64,000 nucleotides of DNA from NCBI RefSeq assembly GCF_002102355.1, contig NZ_LQPT01000084.1, positions 91,618 to 155,617 of the forward strand, read 5' to 3'. The position numbers and the translations under genes are program-made. Positions 18,284 through 28,258 of this stretch are shown here, in pieces. Source of the DNA: Mycobacterium sherrisii. GTDB taxonomy: Bacteria > Actinomycetota > Actinomycetes > Mycobacteriales > Mycobacteriaceae. Within the stretch, counting starts at the first letter, position 1; each line of letters begins with the position of its first letter. The notes under the pieces were generated by a model. That model had not been told where the DNA came from. It saw nothing but the letters and a program-made list of their open reading frames with translations, and searched no databases.

Positions 18284-18505
18284 GATCCGTTCCTTTCTGC
18301 CCGTCGTGGTGCGCGCCGCTGGCCCATATTAGTGGCCGACGGCTTCCTCCCCGGCAGGAATAGAACGTGTTACAGTGCTGCCGATCCGCGACCGAGGCGC
18401 CGGTCGTCCGGGCATTGCAGGCAAGGAGGCCCGCATGGATCTCGCCGCGGTCCACTCGTGGACCCCCCGCACGGAATTGCCTGCAGCGCAACGGAATTCG
18501 GGACG

Positions 18506-19633
18506 ATGACGGCACGTAAGCGCGTTGTGGTCGCCGGTCTTGGCGACGTTGGCCTGCTCACCGCGATCCGGTTGGCAAAGCACGCCGACGTCGTGGGAAT
18601 CTCCGTCAAGGACGCGTTGGTCAGCGGCCAGGAGCTCGGCGTGCGGCTGTCCCGCCCGGGTGACTGGGCCCGCGACTACTGGATACCGTTTGACCGATTC
18701 CGCGGTCTGGACCGGGTGCGCACGGTGCAGGCCGAGCTGACCGGGCTGGACCTGGCCGGCCGGACCGTGTTCGCCCGGGGCAGTGACGGGGCCGCAATCG
18801 CCGAAGGATTCGACGCGCTGGTGATCTCGACCGGCGTGACGAACGGCTTCTGGCGTCAACCCATCATCCAGTCAGGCGCCGATGTCGGCGCCGACCTGCA
18901 CGCCAAACACCAGCGCCTGGCCGTCGCCGGGTCGATCATCGTCATCGGCGGCGGCGCGGCCGCGGTCAGCAGCGCCGTCAACCTGGCCACCACCTGGCCG
19001 ACGAAACGGATTGACCTGTATTTTCCGGGAGCAGACGCGTTAATCGGGTATCACCCACGGATTTGGAAACGAATCCGGAACCGGCTCGCCGAACTCGAAG
19101 TGGGCGTGCACCCGGGACACCGCGCGATCATCGCGAACGGGTCCGCGGACCCGCACATCACGAGTGAACCCGTCCGGTGGAGCACCGGACAACCGCCGGC
19201 CGTGGCAGATGCCGTGCTGTGGGCGGTGGGCCGGGTGCGGCCGAACACCGACTGGCTACCGCCGGACATTCTCGACGAGCAGGGCTTTGTTCGCGTGACG
19301 CCGGAACTGGAAGTGCCGGGCCACCGCGGGGTGTTCGCCGTGGGTGACGTCGCGGCCAGCGATCCGCAGCGCAGCTCGGCGCGCAATCGCGGGGACGCTC
19401 TGGTCGCCCACAACATCCGTGCCGAATTCAGCGGCCGCCGGCTGCGGTCGTTTCGGCCGCCGGGACGCCGGTGGGGTTCGTTGGTGGGCATCCAGCCCAA
19501 TGGGCTGGAGGTGTTTTTGCCCAGTGGGCACGCGTTCCGCATTCCGCCGTGGCCGGTTCAGCGCATCGTGATGCCCGGCCTCGTTCGGTGGGGCATGTAC
19601 CGCGGGATCCGGACGAATAATCCGCTTCGATAA
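18506..19633 (+). CDS. FAD/NAD(P)-dependent oxidoreductase (NDH-2/AIF-like)
   Basis: The ATG at 18506 gives 375 residues, with the FAD motif VVVAGLGDVGLLTAIRLAKH at the very N-terminus. A second dinucleotide site, IIVIGGGAAAVSSAVNLA, lies near residue 150, and the late FAD contact GVFAVGDVAASD is near 280. This is the layout of pyridine-nucleotide-disulfide-fold enzymes without the redox-active cysteine pair, such as type II NADH dehydrogenases or AIF-like quinone reductases. The open frame upstream to 18152 is not coding. The start has no strong ribosome site, but the motif position supports it. The electron acceptor is unknown. Confidence 0.82.
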   Translation: MTARKRVVVAGLGDVGLLTAIRLAKHADVVGISVKDALVSGQELGVRLSRPGDWARDYWIPFDRFRGLDRVRTVQAELTGLDLAGRTVFARGSDGAAIAEGFDALVISTGVTNGFWRQPIIQSGADVGADLHAKHQRLAVAGSIIVIGGGAAAVSSAVNLATTWPTKRIDLYFPGADALIGYHPRIWKRIRNRLAELEVGVHPGHRAIIANGSADPHITSEPVRWSTGQPPAVADAVLWAVGRVRPNTDWLPPDILDEQGFVRVTPELEVPGHRGVFAVGDVAASDPQRSSARNRGDALVAHNIRAEFSGRRLRSFRPPGRRWGSLVGIQPNGLEVFLPSGHAFRIPPWPVQRIVMPGLVRWGMYRGIRTNNPLR

Positions 19634-19687
19634 ACGTTGCGGGGAATGGCTTTTCGTGGGCGCCCGCCGTAAGGGACGCATGGTCAC

Positions 19688-20386
19688 TCAGGTGTTGCGG
19701 GTGTCGATAACCCGTTGTGCGACGTCGACCAGGCGCACGTTGGATTCCTGCGACAAGCTGCGCAGCATTTCGAAGGCGCGCACGTCGTCCACGCCGTAAC
19801 GCTCCATGATGATGCCTTTGGCCTGACCGATGCGGTCGCGGGTCAGCAACGCCGACTGCAGGTTCTCTCCCTCACGGCTGGCCGCCAGCGCGGCGGCGGC
19901 GTGTGCGGCCAACACCATGCCGACCGTCTCGGCGTCCGCATCCCACACGTGGGGCCGGAAGCCGAAGACGTTGAGCGCCCCGGCGGTGCGATCCGCGGTG
20001 TACAGCTTGAACGACAGTCCGCTGAACACGCCGACCTCGGTCACCGCGGCACTGTATTTCGGCCAGCGCGTCTCTTCGCGGAAGTCGTCGGTGCGCACCA
20101 AGGTCTCCTTCAGCGCGGCTTGCATGCACGGCCCTTCGCCCAGGCTCCTTTGCAGCTCGTCCAGCTCGTGCGGCAGGCCCGTGGTGCCGGCGACGGATTC
20201 GAACTGGCCGCCCGGGCCGATCAGCAGCACCCCGGCGCTGTCAGCTCCGGGAATCAGCTCGACAACGGCGGTAGTGACCTCCGCCAACACGTCCTCGGTC
20301 CGCCGTGGTGCCGCGATGCTACGGGATAATTCGGCCATGCGTTGCGCCAGCAGATGTCGCTCCAATACCGGCTCGTCAGTTTGCAT
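19688..20386 (-). CDS. GAF-ANTAR RNA-binding regulator
   Basis: The ATG at 20386, preceded by CAGGAG, gives 232 residues. A GAF domain (about 25-165) is followed by an ANTAR RNA-binding domain (about 170-228). The ANTAR motif reads LLTRDRIGQAKGIIMERYGV and then AFEMLRSLSQESNVRLVDVA. ANTAR proteins act as antiterminators by binding paired hexaloop hairpins in nascent RNA; the GAF ligand here is unknown. The longer frame to 20581 overlaps the divergent flavin reductase gene region and is unlikely. It is the intact counterpart of the split GAF-ANTAR gene at 49084 and 54647. Confidence 0.9.
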   Translation of the reverse strand: MQTDEPVLERHLLAQRMAELSRSIAAPRRTEDVLAEVTTAVVELIPGADSAGVLLIGPGGQFESVAGTTGLPHELDELQRSLGEGPCMQAALKETLVRTDDFREETRWPKYSAAVTEVGVFSGLSFKLYTADRTAGALNVFGFRPHVWDADAETVGMVLAAHAAAALAASREGENLQSALLTRDRIGQAKGIIMERYGVDDVRAFEMLRSLSQESNVRLVDVAQRVIDTRNT

Positions 20387-20531
20387 TTCCGTCGCTCCTG
20401 GGTACTTGGCTTCACGCAGGGTTCCCAGATACGCGAATGTCGAACATGCCGGCCCGCACTGCCGCGGCGCAACGCCGCGGCCATAGCAGTCGGCGTGATT
20501 CCGATCCGGAACAAACGGGAATAGTGAGCGG

Positions 20532-21029
20532 GTGAGCGAGCCGGGGGTTAGTGCTTTTGAGAAATTGGTGGCGCTGCTCAACTATCCGATGTTCGTCGTC
20601 ACCACGCAGGCCAACGGCACCGCGGCCGGCTGCCTGGTGGGCTTCGCCTGCCAGGCGAGCATCCGTCCACCGCGATTCCTGGTCGGCCTGTCGACGCAAA
20701 ACCACACGTACCGGGTGGCCGCCCAGGCCACCCATTTGGCCGTACACGTGTTCGACGTCGAACACATCGATGTCGTCGAGTTCTTCGGCAGCCACACCGG
20801 TGACCGGACCGACAAGTTCGCCCGATGCCGCTGGCATGTCGGTCCCGCCCAGCTGCCCATCCTCGAGGACGCGGCCGCCTGGTTCGTCGGGAAAATCGTG
20901 GACCGGTTCTCCCTCGGTGATCACGTCGGGCACCTGCTCCAACCCCTGGACGGCGACCCGCCAGCAGAACTGGAGCAGTGGGTGTCCTTCGGTGATGTCC
21001 GCACCCTCGAACCGGGCCACGAGGCCTGA
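20532..21029 (+). CDS. Flavin reductase-like FMN-binding protein
   Basis: The 165-residue product has the split-barrel flavin-reductase fold. It opens with FEKLVALLNYPMFVVTTQ and contains SIRPPRFLVGLSTQNHT and LAVHVFDVEHIDVVEFF, as in the FMN-binding reductase family. It may supply reduced flavin or bind FMN/F420 directly. The GTG at 20532 is chosen because the fold begins soon after it; its ribosome site is weak. The RibD-like reductase starts 3 bases after its stop, so the two are co-transcribed. Confidence 0.82.
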   Translation: MSEPGVSAFEKLVALLNYPMFVVTTQANGTAAGCLVGFACQASIRPPRFLVGLSTQNHTYRVAAQATHLAVHVFDVEHIDVVEFFGSHTGDRTDKFARCRWHVGPAQLPILEDAAAWFVGKIVDRFSLGDHVGHLLQPLDGDPPAELEQWVSFGDVRTLEPGHEA

Positions 21030-21032
21030 CCG

Positions 21033-21779
21033 ATGACAACCTCTGATCGCTGCCACCAGCAGAACAGCATGGTCCGTGTGGGCACCGTCTCCGGCATCGA
21101 CGAGCTTGCGTCGTTCTACGCGGAGCCGCCGGAAGGGGTGCGCGCCAACATGATCTACAGCGCCGACGGCGCCGCCGCGTTCGGGGGCCGCACCGGGCCG
21201 CTGTCGTCGCAAACCGATCGCGAGCTGCTGCGGATCCTGCGAGGATTCGCCGACGTGGTTCTGGTCGGCGCCGCGACCGCGCGCGCCGAGAATTACGGGC
21301 CGGTGCAACTCAGCGACTCCCAACATGCCGCACGCCGGCGGGGCGGAAAGCTCAAGCCGCCGCCGGTCGCGGTGATCAGCCGGACAGCTGAGCTTCCCAC
21401 CAGGCTCGTCAGCGACCCGAGCCAACCGCCGCTATTGGTCACCAGCGCCGAGACCGCGGCGCGCCATGACCGCACCGGCAACCCACGCTGCGGCGTGCTG
21501 GTGGCCGGTGAGCGTTCCGTCGATGTCGCGACGGCCGTTGCGCTGCTGCGCAGCCACGGATTGTCACGCGTGCTCTGTGAGGGCGGTCCGACACTGCTCG
21601 ACGAACTGGTGGCTGCCGACGCGGTTCAGGAGGTGTGCGTGACGCTGGCGCCCAAGCTCGCCGCCAGTCAGCCGATCGGTCACCGGCAGCAGCCCTCGTC
21701 GCTGGCTTTACCGGCCACGCTGCGACTCGAACACGCGTTGGTCCACGACGACTATCTGTTCTTGAAGTACTGCCGCTGA
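21033..21779 (+). CDS. RibD C-terminal-domain reductase
   Basis: The 248-residue protein has the dihydrofolate-reductase-like fold of the RibD C-terminal domain. It reads VRANMIYSADGAAAFGGRTGPLSS near residue 38, then VVLVGAATARAENYGP, and later VLCEGGPTLLDELVAA, the NADPH and substrate-binding signatures. There is no deaminase domain, so it resembles the stand-alone mycobacterial RibD-like reductases, which may act in riboflavin or pterin reduction. Its gene follows the flavin reductase with a 3-base gap. Confidence 0.85.
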   Translation: MTTSDRCHQQNSMVRVGTVSGIDELASFYAEPPEGVRANMIYSADGAAAFGGRTGPLSSQTDRELLRILRGFADVVLVGAATARAENYGPVQLSDSQHAARRRGGKLKPPPVAVISRTAELPTRLVSDPSQPPLLVTSAETAARHDRTGNPRCGVLVAGERSVDVATAVALLRSHGLSRVLCEGGPTLLDELVAADAVQEVCVTLAPKLAASQPIGHRQQPSSLALPATLRLEHALVHDDYLFLKYCR

Positions 21780-21782
21780 CCG

Positions 21783-22268
21783 CTACACCCGCGGATAGCC
21801 GCGGCGAACGGTGCGATCGAAGATTCCGAGCGTCGCGCGCAGTGCGTTCTCGGACAGCACCGGGAAAATCTTGGCCTCCCGCCAGGCCGGGTCGATCTGC
21901 GACCAGTCGTAGAACGAGGTGACCACGCTGGCGGCGGGATCGTCGGTCGGCGTGAGCGCAAAGCCGTAGACGTGCCCGATCTGCGGGCGTAGCCGACCGA
22001 GCACCGTCCAGGCAATCAGCCGGTCCGGGTCGAACTCCGTGATCTGTACCGTGACGTCGTATTTACCCAGTTGCGGATAGTCGTTGAGTGCTTCGCGGTC
22101 CATGTGCACGACGAACTCGTCGCCGACGGCGGCGACCGGATCCCCGTCCGCATCCTGCAGCATGCCGGTGGAGTCGATGGCGACATGGCCTTGCGGGTCA
22201 CAGAGCAGCCGGAAAATGTCGTGCGCCGCGGCCGAGATCGTGCGCTGGGCTTCGATGCGTTCGCTCAT
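21783..22268 (-). CDS. SRPBCC/polyketide cyclase-like protein
   Basis: The ATG at 22268 with GGAGGAC immediately upstream gives 161 residues; the frame remains open to 22472 but that part looks non-coding. The sequence fits the START-like SRPBCC fold: ERIEAQRTISAAAHDIFRLLCDP at the start, then VTVQITEFDPDRLIAWTVLG and PAASVVTSFYDWSQIDPAW. Such proteins bind hydrophobic ligands, but no ligand can be read from sequence. It converges on the RibD-like gene with 3 bases between the stops. Confidence 0.83.
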   Translation of the reverse strand: MSERIEAQRTISAAAHDIFRLLCDPQGHVAIDSTGMLQDADGDPVAAVGDEFVVHMDREALNDYPQLGKYDVTVQITEFDPDRLIAWTVLGRLRPQIGHVYGFALTPTDDPAASVVTSFYDWSQIDPAWREAKIFPVLSENALRATLGIFDRTVRRGYPRV

Positions 22269-22553
22269 GTGTCCTCCAGTTGGGCTTACTGTATGACGTT
22301 CGCGCCGGCGGATGTCCGAAACCGGAAGGCTCGCAACGGTTGCCTGGGCGCAGCGGAGTCCGGGCGCGGGCCGGTTCAAATGGCGCCCCACACCGTGCTG
22401 TGCCACGGTGGAGTGATGCGGCAGTTTCCGGGCGAGGTCGGGGTGGCGACACGATGACCCTGGGTCGAACACCCGTCGAACCGGCTGTGCGCCATTGCCT
22501 TCAGGCCGCCGTCAGCCGCTTGCGCGTGCGTGGGGAGGAGGACCGTCGACCCG

Positions 22554-22895
22554 GTGAGCGATTCACATGACGATGAGAGCTACCGCAATATCGCGGTGAA
22601 CGGATTGCGGCCCAATGAACTTCGCTGGGCGCTCAACCATGATGCCGTGCATGGCATTGCATACGCTTTCAAAAATCCCGTCGCAGTGGCCAATTCCAGC
22701 GACGATCCCGACGACGACCGGCTGACTTATCTGGTGCGAATCAAACGCACGGATTTGGCCGCGGCGCTGAGCAACATCAGCGCATGGATTGGCCAAAACC
22801 CCGGCAAGACGGGCCTGCATGCCTACGGTTTCCTGCGAGCGCTATCCAGGGAGGGCCTGACCGAGCCCAGAACGGGCGACGAGGAACGCCGCTAA
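22554..22895 (+). CDS. Small hypothetical protein, 113 residues
   Basis: The GTG at 22554 lies 13 bases after GGAGGAGG and gives 113 residues; GTG 22530 would give 121. It is a soluble acidic-basic protein with NGLRPNELRWALNHDAVHGIAYAFKN and LTYLVRIKRTDLAAALSNISAWI. I do not recognise the family. It lies between the divergent SRPBCC gene and the kinase gene, with about 125 bases before the kinase start. Confidence 0.55.
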   Translation: MSDSHDDESYRNIAVNGLRPNELRWALNHDAVHGIAYAFKNPVAVANSSDDPDDDRLTYLVRIKRTDLAAALSNISAWIGQNPGKTGLHAYGFLRALSREGLTEPRTGDEERR

Positions 22896-23020
22896 CCGGA
22901 CGTTGCCGCCGCCCGAGGCATTTTTGGCCCGGGAATTGAATCATTCGGCATTCTTTCTTTTCACCATGCCCCTGGCTGGCCCAAACTATTAGCCTTATGC
23001 CTGGTACGGAGGAGTCGGCA

Positions 23021-24826
23021 ATGGGTGACACCGCGGGTTCGCGGGAGGGCTCACAATTCGGGCCCTACCTTTTGCGGCGGCTGATGGGCCGCGGCGGGAT
23101 GGGCGACGTCTACGAGGCCGAGGACACGGTACGGGAGCGCATCGTTGCGCTGAAGCTGATGTCGCAGGCGCTGTCCAGCGATCGCGTCTTCCGCACCCGC
23201 ATGCAGCGCGAGGCCCGCACCGCGGGGCGGCTGCAGGAGCCCCACGTCGTACCCATCCATGACTACGGGGAGATCGACGGGCAACTCTATGTCGACATGC
23301 GCCTGATCGACGGCCTGGATGCGGCCACCATCCTGAGTCGCTACGGGCCGCTGTCGCCGCCGCGGACGGTGGCCATCGTGCGCCAAATCGCCTCCGCGCT
23401 GGACGCCGCGCACGCTGCCGGCGTGACGCATCGCGACGTCAAACCGGAGAACATCCTGATCAGCAAGGACGATTTCGCGTACCTGGTGGACTTCGGCATC
23501 GCCAGCGCCACCTCCGACGAGAAGCTGACACAGTTCGGCACCACGGTGGGAACCTTCAAATACATGGCGCCGGAACGGTTCAGCGACGGTGACGTGACCT
23601 ACCGAGCCGACATCTACGCGCTGGCCTGCGTCCTGTACGAATGCCTGACCGGATCTCCGCCGTACCAGGGCGATCAGGTCAGCGTGATGAGCGCACACCT
23701 CCATCAGCCGATCCCCCGGTCCAGCGTGGCGCGGCCCGGCATCCCGGCCGCGTTCGACCGGGTGATCGCGCGCGGCATGGCCAAGGATCCGTTGGATCGT
23801 TATCCCACTTGCGGCGATCTCTCCGCGGCGGCGTACGCCGCGCTGGCCACTCCCGATCAAGACCGGGCCACGGACATATTGCAGCGCAGTCAGGCCGAGC
23901 TGCCGGCCGCCTACGCCGGGCAGTCCCCGGCCAATTTCGCCTCCGCGCCACCCGCCATGGCGGGTCCGTCGCCGGGCCCGGGGTGGCCCGCATCGCTCAC
24001 CGGGTCCCCCCTACCACCGAGTGGAGCCATCCCGCAGCCGACGGGCTGGCCCGGTACTCATGGCTGGGGCACCGCAGATGCGGCGAGCACCGTGACTCCC
24101 CCGTGGGGCCAGCCCGCACCCCGTCGGGTGCGTAACGCCTGGTTGTTCGTCGGCTTGGCGGCGTTCGTGGTCGTGGCGCTGGTCAGCGCCGTTCTCGTCG
24201 TCGCCCAGCCGTGGCGCTCGTCGGGACGGTCGGGGTCGACGACGGCACCACCGGCCGCGGACGCGGTCGAACTCCGCATCCTCGACGACGGTGTGATGGT
24301 GGGCAGCTCGACCGCGCCCGTCACTGTCGACATTTTCAACGAACCCATCTGCCCGCCGTGTGGCAGCTTCATCCGCTCCAACGCCGGTGACATCGAAACC
24401 GCGATCACCAACAAGAAACTCGCGGTGCGCTATCACCTGCTGAATTTTCTCGACGACAAGTCGCACAGCAAAAACTATTCGACCCGTGCCGTCGCCGCGA
24501 CGTACTGCGTCGCGGCGCAAAACGACCCGAAAATCTACCTCGCCTTCTATTCCGGCCTGTTCGCCAGCAACTTCCAGCCACAAGAGGGCGCGCCCGAGGA
24601 TCGCACCGACGGTGAATTGGCACAACTGGCCAAGACCACCGGCGCCGACGCCACCGTGATCAACTGCATCAAAGCGGGCGACGACGTCGCCACCGCCAAG
24701 GCGAAGGCCGAGGCCGGCGACACGTCGCTGGCGGGCCTCAACGCCACCGGCACACCGTTCGTCTGGGACGGCAGCAAAGCGGTGAACTACCAGGACGCGA
24801 CCTGGCTCACCAAGCTCCTCGGGTAG
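23021..24826 (+). CDS. PknE-like Ser/Thr kinase with thioredoxin domain
   Basis: A transmembrane eukaryotic-like kinase of 601 residues. The start at ATG 23021 is supported by GGAGGAG 6 bases upstream; ATG 22997 is also in frame. The kinase domain (about 12-275) has the glycine loop GRGGMG, Lys45, HRDVKPEN with catalytic Asp139, DFG, and APE. A Pro-rich linker follows, then a basic segment and one membrane helix near 374-400 (WLFVGLAAFVVVALVSAVLVV). The outer part (about 420-600) is a DsbA/DsbG-like thioredoxin fold with Cys-Pro-Pro-Cys at 444-447. This matches M. tuberculosis PknE architecture, where the outer domain is thought to sense redox stress. Confidence 0.92.
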   Translation: MGDTAGSREGSQFGPYLLRRLMGRGGMGDVYEAEDTVRERIVALKLMSQALSSDRVFRTRMQREARTAGRLQEPHVVPIHDYGEIDGQLYVDMRLIDGLDAATILSRYGPLSPPRTVAIVRQIASALDAAHAAGVTHRDVKPENILISKDDFAYLVDFGIASATSDEKLTQFGTTVGTFKYMAPERFSDGDVTYRADIYALACVLYECLTGSPPYQGDQVSVMSAHLHQPIPRSSVARPGIPAAFDRVIARGMAKDPLDRYPTCGDLSAAAYAALATPDQDRATDILQRSQAELPAAYAGQSPANFASAPPAMAGPSPGPGWPASLTGSPLPPSGAIPQPTGWPGTHGWGTADAASTVTPPWGQPAPRRVRNAWLFVGLAAFVVVALVSAVLVVAQPWRSSGRSGSTTAPPAADAVELRILDDGVMVGSSTAPVTVDIFNEPICPPCGSFIRSNAGDIETAITNKKLAVRYHLLNFLDDKSHSKNYSTRAVAATYCVAAQNDPKIYLAFYSGLFASNFQPQEGAPEDRTDGELAQLAKTTGADATVINCIKAGDDVATAKAKAEAGDTSLAGLNATGTPFVWDGSKAVNYQDATWLTKLLG

Positions 24827-24838
24827 CGTGGGCGGCGA

Positions 24839-25984
24839 TCACTGCGCCAACGACCGCACCGGTACGCACTCGGTCGGGTTCGGCGACATCCGGGCCGAAA
24901 GTCGTTGCAGGATCACGAACGGATCGCTGCTGGAGAGGTCCAGCGCGGCAAAGCCGCCCGCGTCGGCACGCACGCTGACCAGACATGGCCGCTGCGATTC
25001 GCCGGTGCTCGGGTCGATCGTTTCGATAACGCCGTCGAAGATCACCACATCGAAGCAACGCGTGTCGTCGACCGCGAATGCGGTGGCCAGGGCCAGCACA
25101 GTGAGCTGGGCAATGATGCTGGCGTACAACGCCTTTACCTGCCCAGCCGGTCGCGCGGTCGCAACGACGGTGTCGCGCGCCTTGACGTGCCGGTAGGCCT
25201 TGACCTTCGGGACGACATCGGCGCCCGGCAGCTGATATTCGACCGTCAACTGGCGCCGGGGCTGCGAATAGCTGACGGTCACGGCGGGAACGATGTTGGG
25301 CGGCAACGGGATTGCCGCCAGCGCGGTTTCTACCCGGCCCGCCACGTCGGCATTGTGCGCCGCGCCGCGGGGTATGGTCACGTCGCCCGCCAGCCACCCC
25401 AGTCCCGCGCGGAGCAGCTGGCGCAGCGCGGCCACCCGGGATGCGATGTTCGCGTTCTGCCGCTCCACCTGGGCGGCGATGCCGTCGAGGTCGTAAATTT
25501 CCCGGTCCAGGACAACGTCTTTGGGCCATCGGCTGCGTTGCCACTCACGCCGGCGCGTGGTCTCGGCGGCGCGTTCCCTCGCTTCGGCGAGCTGCATCGC
25601 CGTATAGAGCGCCTTTGTTGTCTCGAGCTCTTTGCGCCGCTGTTGGTCGCGCACCGGATGCCGGAGCCGGGCGAGCTGGTACTGATGGCGCACCTGAGCC
25701 AGCTGGTGCTGGGCGTCGGCCACCCCATAGTAGTGCGGCGGCGGCACGAAGTCCGCGAGTTGCGGCAACGGCTCGACGACCTGCAGGTAGTGGATGCGCA
25801 TTTCGCAGGCGGCACGGTCCTGGCGCGCCTTGGTGACGGTGTAGTAGGTCTGCAGCATCCGGCAGGCCGTTTTCCAGTTCTCAGTGGTCGGTGCCGAGCG
25901 CGACGGACACCGCCACAGATTCCAGAGCGCTTGGTAGGCCGCCAGCTCCGCGGCCCGTCGCTCGCGGTCGTCGAATGACGCCAT
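24839..25984 (-). CDS. Mrr-associated N-terminal module lacking nuclease domain
   Basis: The 381-residue protein has a helical, charged N-terminal half that is probably coiled coil (about 80-165: DAQHQLAQVRHQYQLARLRH, then LYTAMQLAEARERAAETTR). A conserved block near 245-340 reads LTVEYQLPGADVVPKVKAYR, DTVVATARPAGQVKALYASI and CFDVVIFDGVIETIDPSTGE. To my knowledge similar blocks precede an Mrr-type restriction endonuclease domain in actinomycete proteins. Here the protein ends at VRSLAQ, just where that domain would begin, and none is visible downstream. It converges on the kinase gene with a 12-base gap. The function is unknown; the homology is from recall and needs a search. Confidence 0.5.
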   Translation of the reverse strand: MASFDDRERRAAELAAYQALWNLWRCPSRSAPTTENWKTACRMLQTYYTVTKARQDRAACEMRIHYLQVVEPLPQLADFVPPPHYYGVADAQHQLAQVRHQYQLARLRHPVRDQQRRKELETTKALYTAMQLAEARERAAETTRRREWQRSRWPKDVVLDREIYDLDGIAAQVERQNANIASRVAALRQLLRAGLGWLAGDVTIPRGAAHNADVAGRVETALAAIPLPPNIVPAVTVSYSQPRRQLTVEYQLPGADVVPKVKAYRHVKARDTVVATARPAGQVKALYASIIAQLTVLALATAFAVDDTRCFDVVIFDGVIETIDPSTGESQRPCLVSVRADAGGFAALDLSSSDPFVILQRLSARMSPNPTECVPVRSLAQ

Positions 25985-26080
25985 GCTCTCCCCTGACCGG
26001 ACTACCTCCGTAATTGAAACCTAACCGGTCGGGGCGAGGCATGCAGCATGGCCGTTCCCACAGGAATATCCGCACCGGCT

Positions 26081-28258
26081 TCAGAGAATGTAAAGCATCT
26101 CCTGGTAGGTCGGTAGCGGCCACAAATCGTCGGCGACAACGGTTTCGAGCGCGTCCACGGCGGCGCGGACGGCGTCCATCGCTGGCAGCAGGGACTTCTG
26201 GGCATGGGTGGCCTCATCCAGTGCTGACTGCGCCGAGTGCTTGGACAGGGCCGCCGACAAGGTCGTTAGCGCCGCGGAGAGATCGTTCAGCGGCCCCGAA
26301 ACGGCTTCCAGGGCAGCTGTACTGGGCTCGATACCGGCCGCTTTCATGGTGGCAACATTCTGTGCGAGCTCGGTTTGATAGCGGATCGCGGCGGGCAGGA
26401 CGACCGTCGTCCCGATTTCCAGCGCCAACTTCGCCTCGACCCCGATGGTCAGCGCGTACTGCTCCAACCGGACTTCATAGCGGCTGTGCAGCTCACGTTC
26501 GTTGAACACGTCGTACTTGGTGAACAGCTCGACCGCCTCCGGCTTGATCAGCTCCGGAATGGCGTCCAGCGTCGTCTTCAGGTTCGGCAGGCCGCGCTCG
26601 GCCGCCTCGATCTGCCAGTTCTCCGAGTATCCGTCCCCGTTGAACACCACCGCGCCGTGTTCGGTGATGACCTCGGTGAGCAGCTTCTGCACCGCCTTGT
26701 CGAAGTCTTCGCCATCGGCGACGGCCTGCTCGAGAGCCGTGGCCATGTAGTCGAAGGAGTCGGCCATGATCGTGTTGAGCACGATCATCGGGACCGCTAC
26801 CGTCTGGCCCGAGCCCGGTGCACGGAACTCGAACCGGTTACCGGTGAAGGCGAAGGGGCTGGTCCGGTTGCGGTCGCCCGCGTCGGTCGGAAGCGGGGGC
26901 AGCGTGTCTACCCCGATGATCATGGTGCCCTTGCCCTTTGACGAGGTGGCTTGCCCCTTCGCGATTTGCTCGAATACGTCGGCGAGTTGTTCGCCGAGGA
27001 AGATCGAAATGATCGCGGGCGGCGCTTCGTTGGCGCCCAGCCGGTGGTCGTTGGTCGCCGACGCGACCGACACTCGAAGCAGCCCGGCGAACTTGTGTAC
27101 CGCCCGGATGACGGCCGCGCAGAACACCAAGAATTGTGCGTTCTCATGCGGGGTGTCGCCCGGGACCAGCAGCGAACCCAGCTCCGCGTTGCCCACCGAG
27201 AAGTTGACGTGCTTGCCCGATCCGTTCACGCCCGCAAACGGCTTCTCGTGGAACAGGCATTCCATGCCGTGCTTTTTGGCCACCGTTTTGAAGATCGTCA
27301 TCAGCAGTTGCTGGTGGTCGGAGGCGATGTTGGCCCGCTCGAACATCGGCGCGACCTCGAACTGACCGGGTGCGACCTCGTTGTGCCGGGTCTTGGCCGG
27401 GATGCCGAGCTTGAATAGCTCCCGCTCGGTGTCCATCATGAAGCCCAGGACACGTTCAGGCACCGCGCCGAAGTAGTGATCGTCGAACTCCTGGCCTTTC
27501 GGCGGCTTGGCGCCGAACACCGTGCGGCCGGCGTTGATCAGGTCCGGCCGCGCCAGAAAAAAGTGCCGGTCCACCAGGAAGTATTCCTGCTCCGGCCCGC
27601 AGAACGACACCACCTTGTTGAGGTCTTTGTGGCCGAACAGCGTCAGGATTCGCTCGGCGTGGATCCCCATGGCCTGCTGGCTGCGCAGCAAGGGGGTCTT
27701 GTAATCCAGCGCTTCCCCGGTCATCGACACGAAAACCGTTGGAATGCAGAGCGTGTTGCCGTTCGGGTTTTCCAAAACGTAGGCCGGGCTAGTGACATCC
27801 CAGCCGGTGTATCCGCGTGCCTCAAAGGTGCTCCGCAACCCGCCGGACGGAAAACTCGACGCGTCGGGCTCCCCCTGTATCAGGGTCTTGCCAGCGAACT
27901 CGGCCAGTGTCTGTCCGTCGGAGATGGGCTCGAGAAAACTGTCGTGCTTTTCGGCGGTCAAACCGGTCATCGGGTAGAACACGTGGGCGTAGTGGGTGGC
28001 GCCCTTCTCCAGCGCCCAGTCCTTCATAGCGACCGCGACCGTATCGGCGACCGCGGGGTCGAGTTTGGCGCCCTTCTCAATGGTGGCAATGACGGACTTG
28101 TACACGGATTTCGGCAGCCGCCGTTGCATTTCGGCTTTGGTGAAGACGTTCGAGCCGAAGACCTCGCCGGGTGTCTCTCCGGCCACGAAACTGACGGCCG
28201 GGGGGACGTATGATTCGACGTTGTTGATCGCCTGCAGGCGGACTGCGTTACCGCTCAA
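26081..28258 (-). CDS. glnN: Type III glutamine synthetase
   Basis: This is a GSIII enzyme that makes glutamine from glutamate, ammonia and ATP. I choose TTG 28258, because AGAGGA lies 6 bases upstream, giving 725 residues, the usual GSIII size. The longer frame to 28351 would add 31 residues. Family features include [33 protein letters not shown], and [20 protein letters not shown], followed by a long C-terminal helical domain. GSIII differs from the GSI type that mycobacteria use as the main enzyme, so it is probably an additional nitrogen-assimilation enzyme. No PII or adenylyltransferase gene is near. Confidence 0.93.
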   Translation of the reverse strand: MSGNAVRLQAINNVESYVPPAVSFVAGETPGEVFGSNVFTKAEMQRRLPKSVYKSVIATIEKGAKLDPAVADTVAVAMKDWALEKGATHYAHVFYPMTGLTAEKHDSFLEPISDGQTLAEFAGKTLIQGEPDASSFPSGGLRSTFEARGYTGWDVTSPAYVLENPNGNTLCIPTVFVSMTGEALDYKTPLLRSQQAMGIHAERILTLFGHKDLNKVVSFCGPEQEYFLVDRHFFLARPDLINAGRTVFGAKPPKGQEFDDHYFGAVPERVLGFMMDTERELFKLGIPAKTRHNEVAPGQFEVAPMFERANIASDHQQLLMTIFKTVAKKHGMECLFHEKPFAGVNGSGKHVNFSVGNAELGSLLVPGDTPHENAQFLVFCAAVIRAVHKFAGLLRVSVASATNDHRLGANEAPPAIISIFLGEQLADVFEQIAKGQATSSKGKGTMIIGVDTLPPLPTDAGDRNRTSPFAFTGNRFEFRAPGSGQTVAVPMIVLNTIMADSFDYMATALEQAVADGEDFDKAVQKLLTEVITEHGAVVFNGDGYSENWQIEAAERGLPNLKTTLDAIPELIKPEAVELFTKYDVFNERELHSRYEVRLEQYALTIGVEAKLALEIGTTVVLPAAIRYQTELAQNVATMKAAGIEPSTAALEAVSGPLNDLSAALTTLSAALSKHSAQSALDEATHAQKSLLPAMDAVRAAVDALETVVADDLWPLPTYQEMLYIL

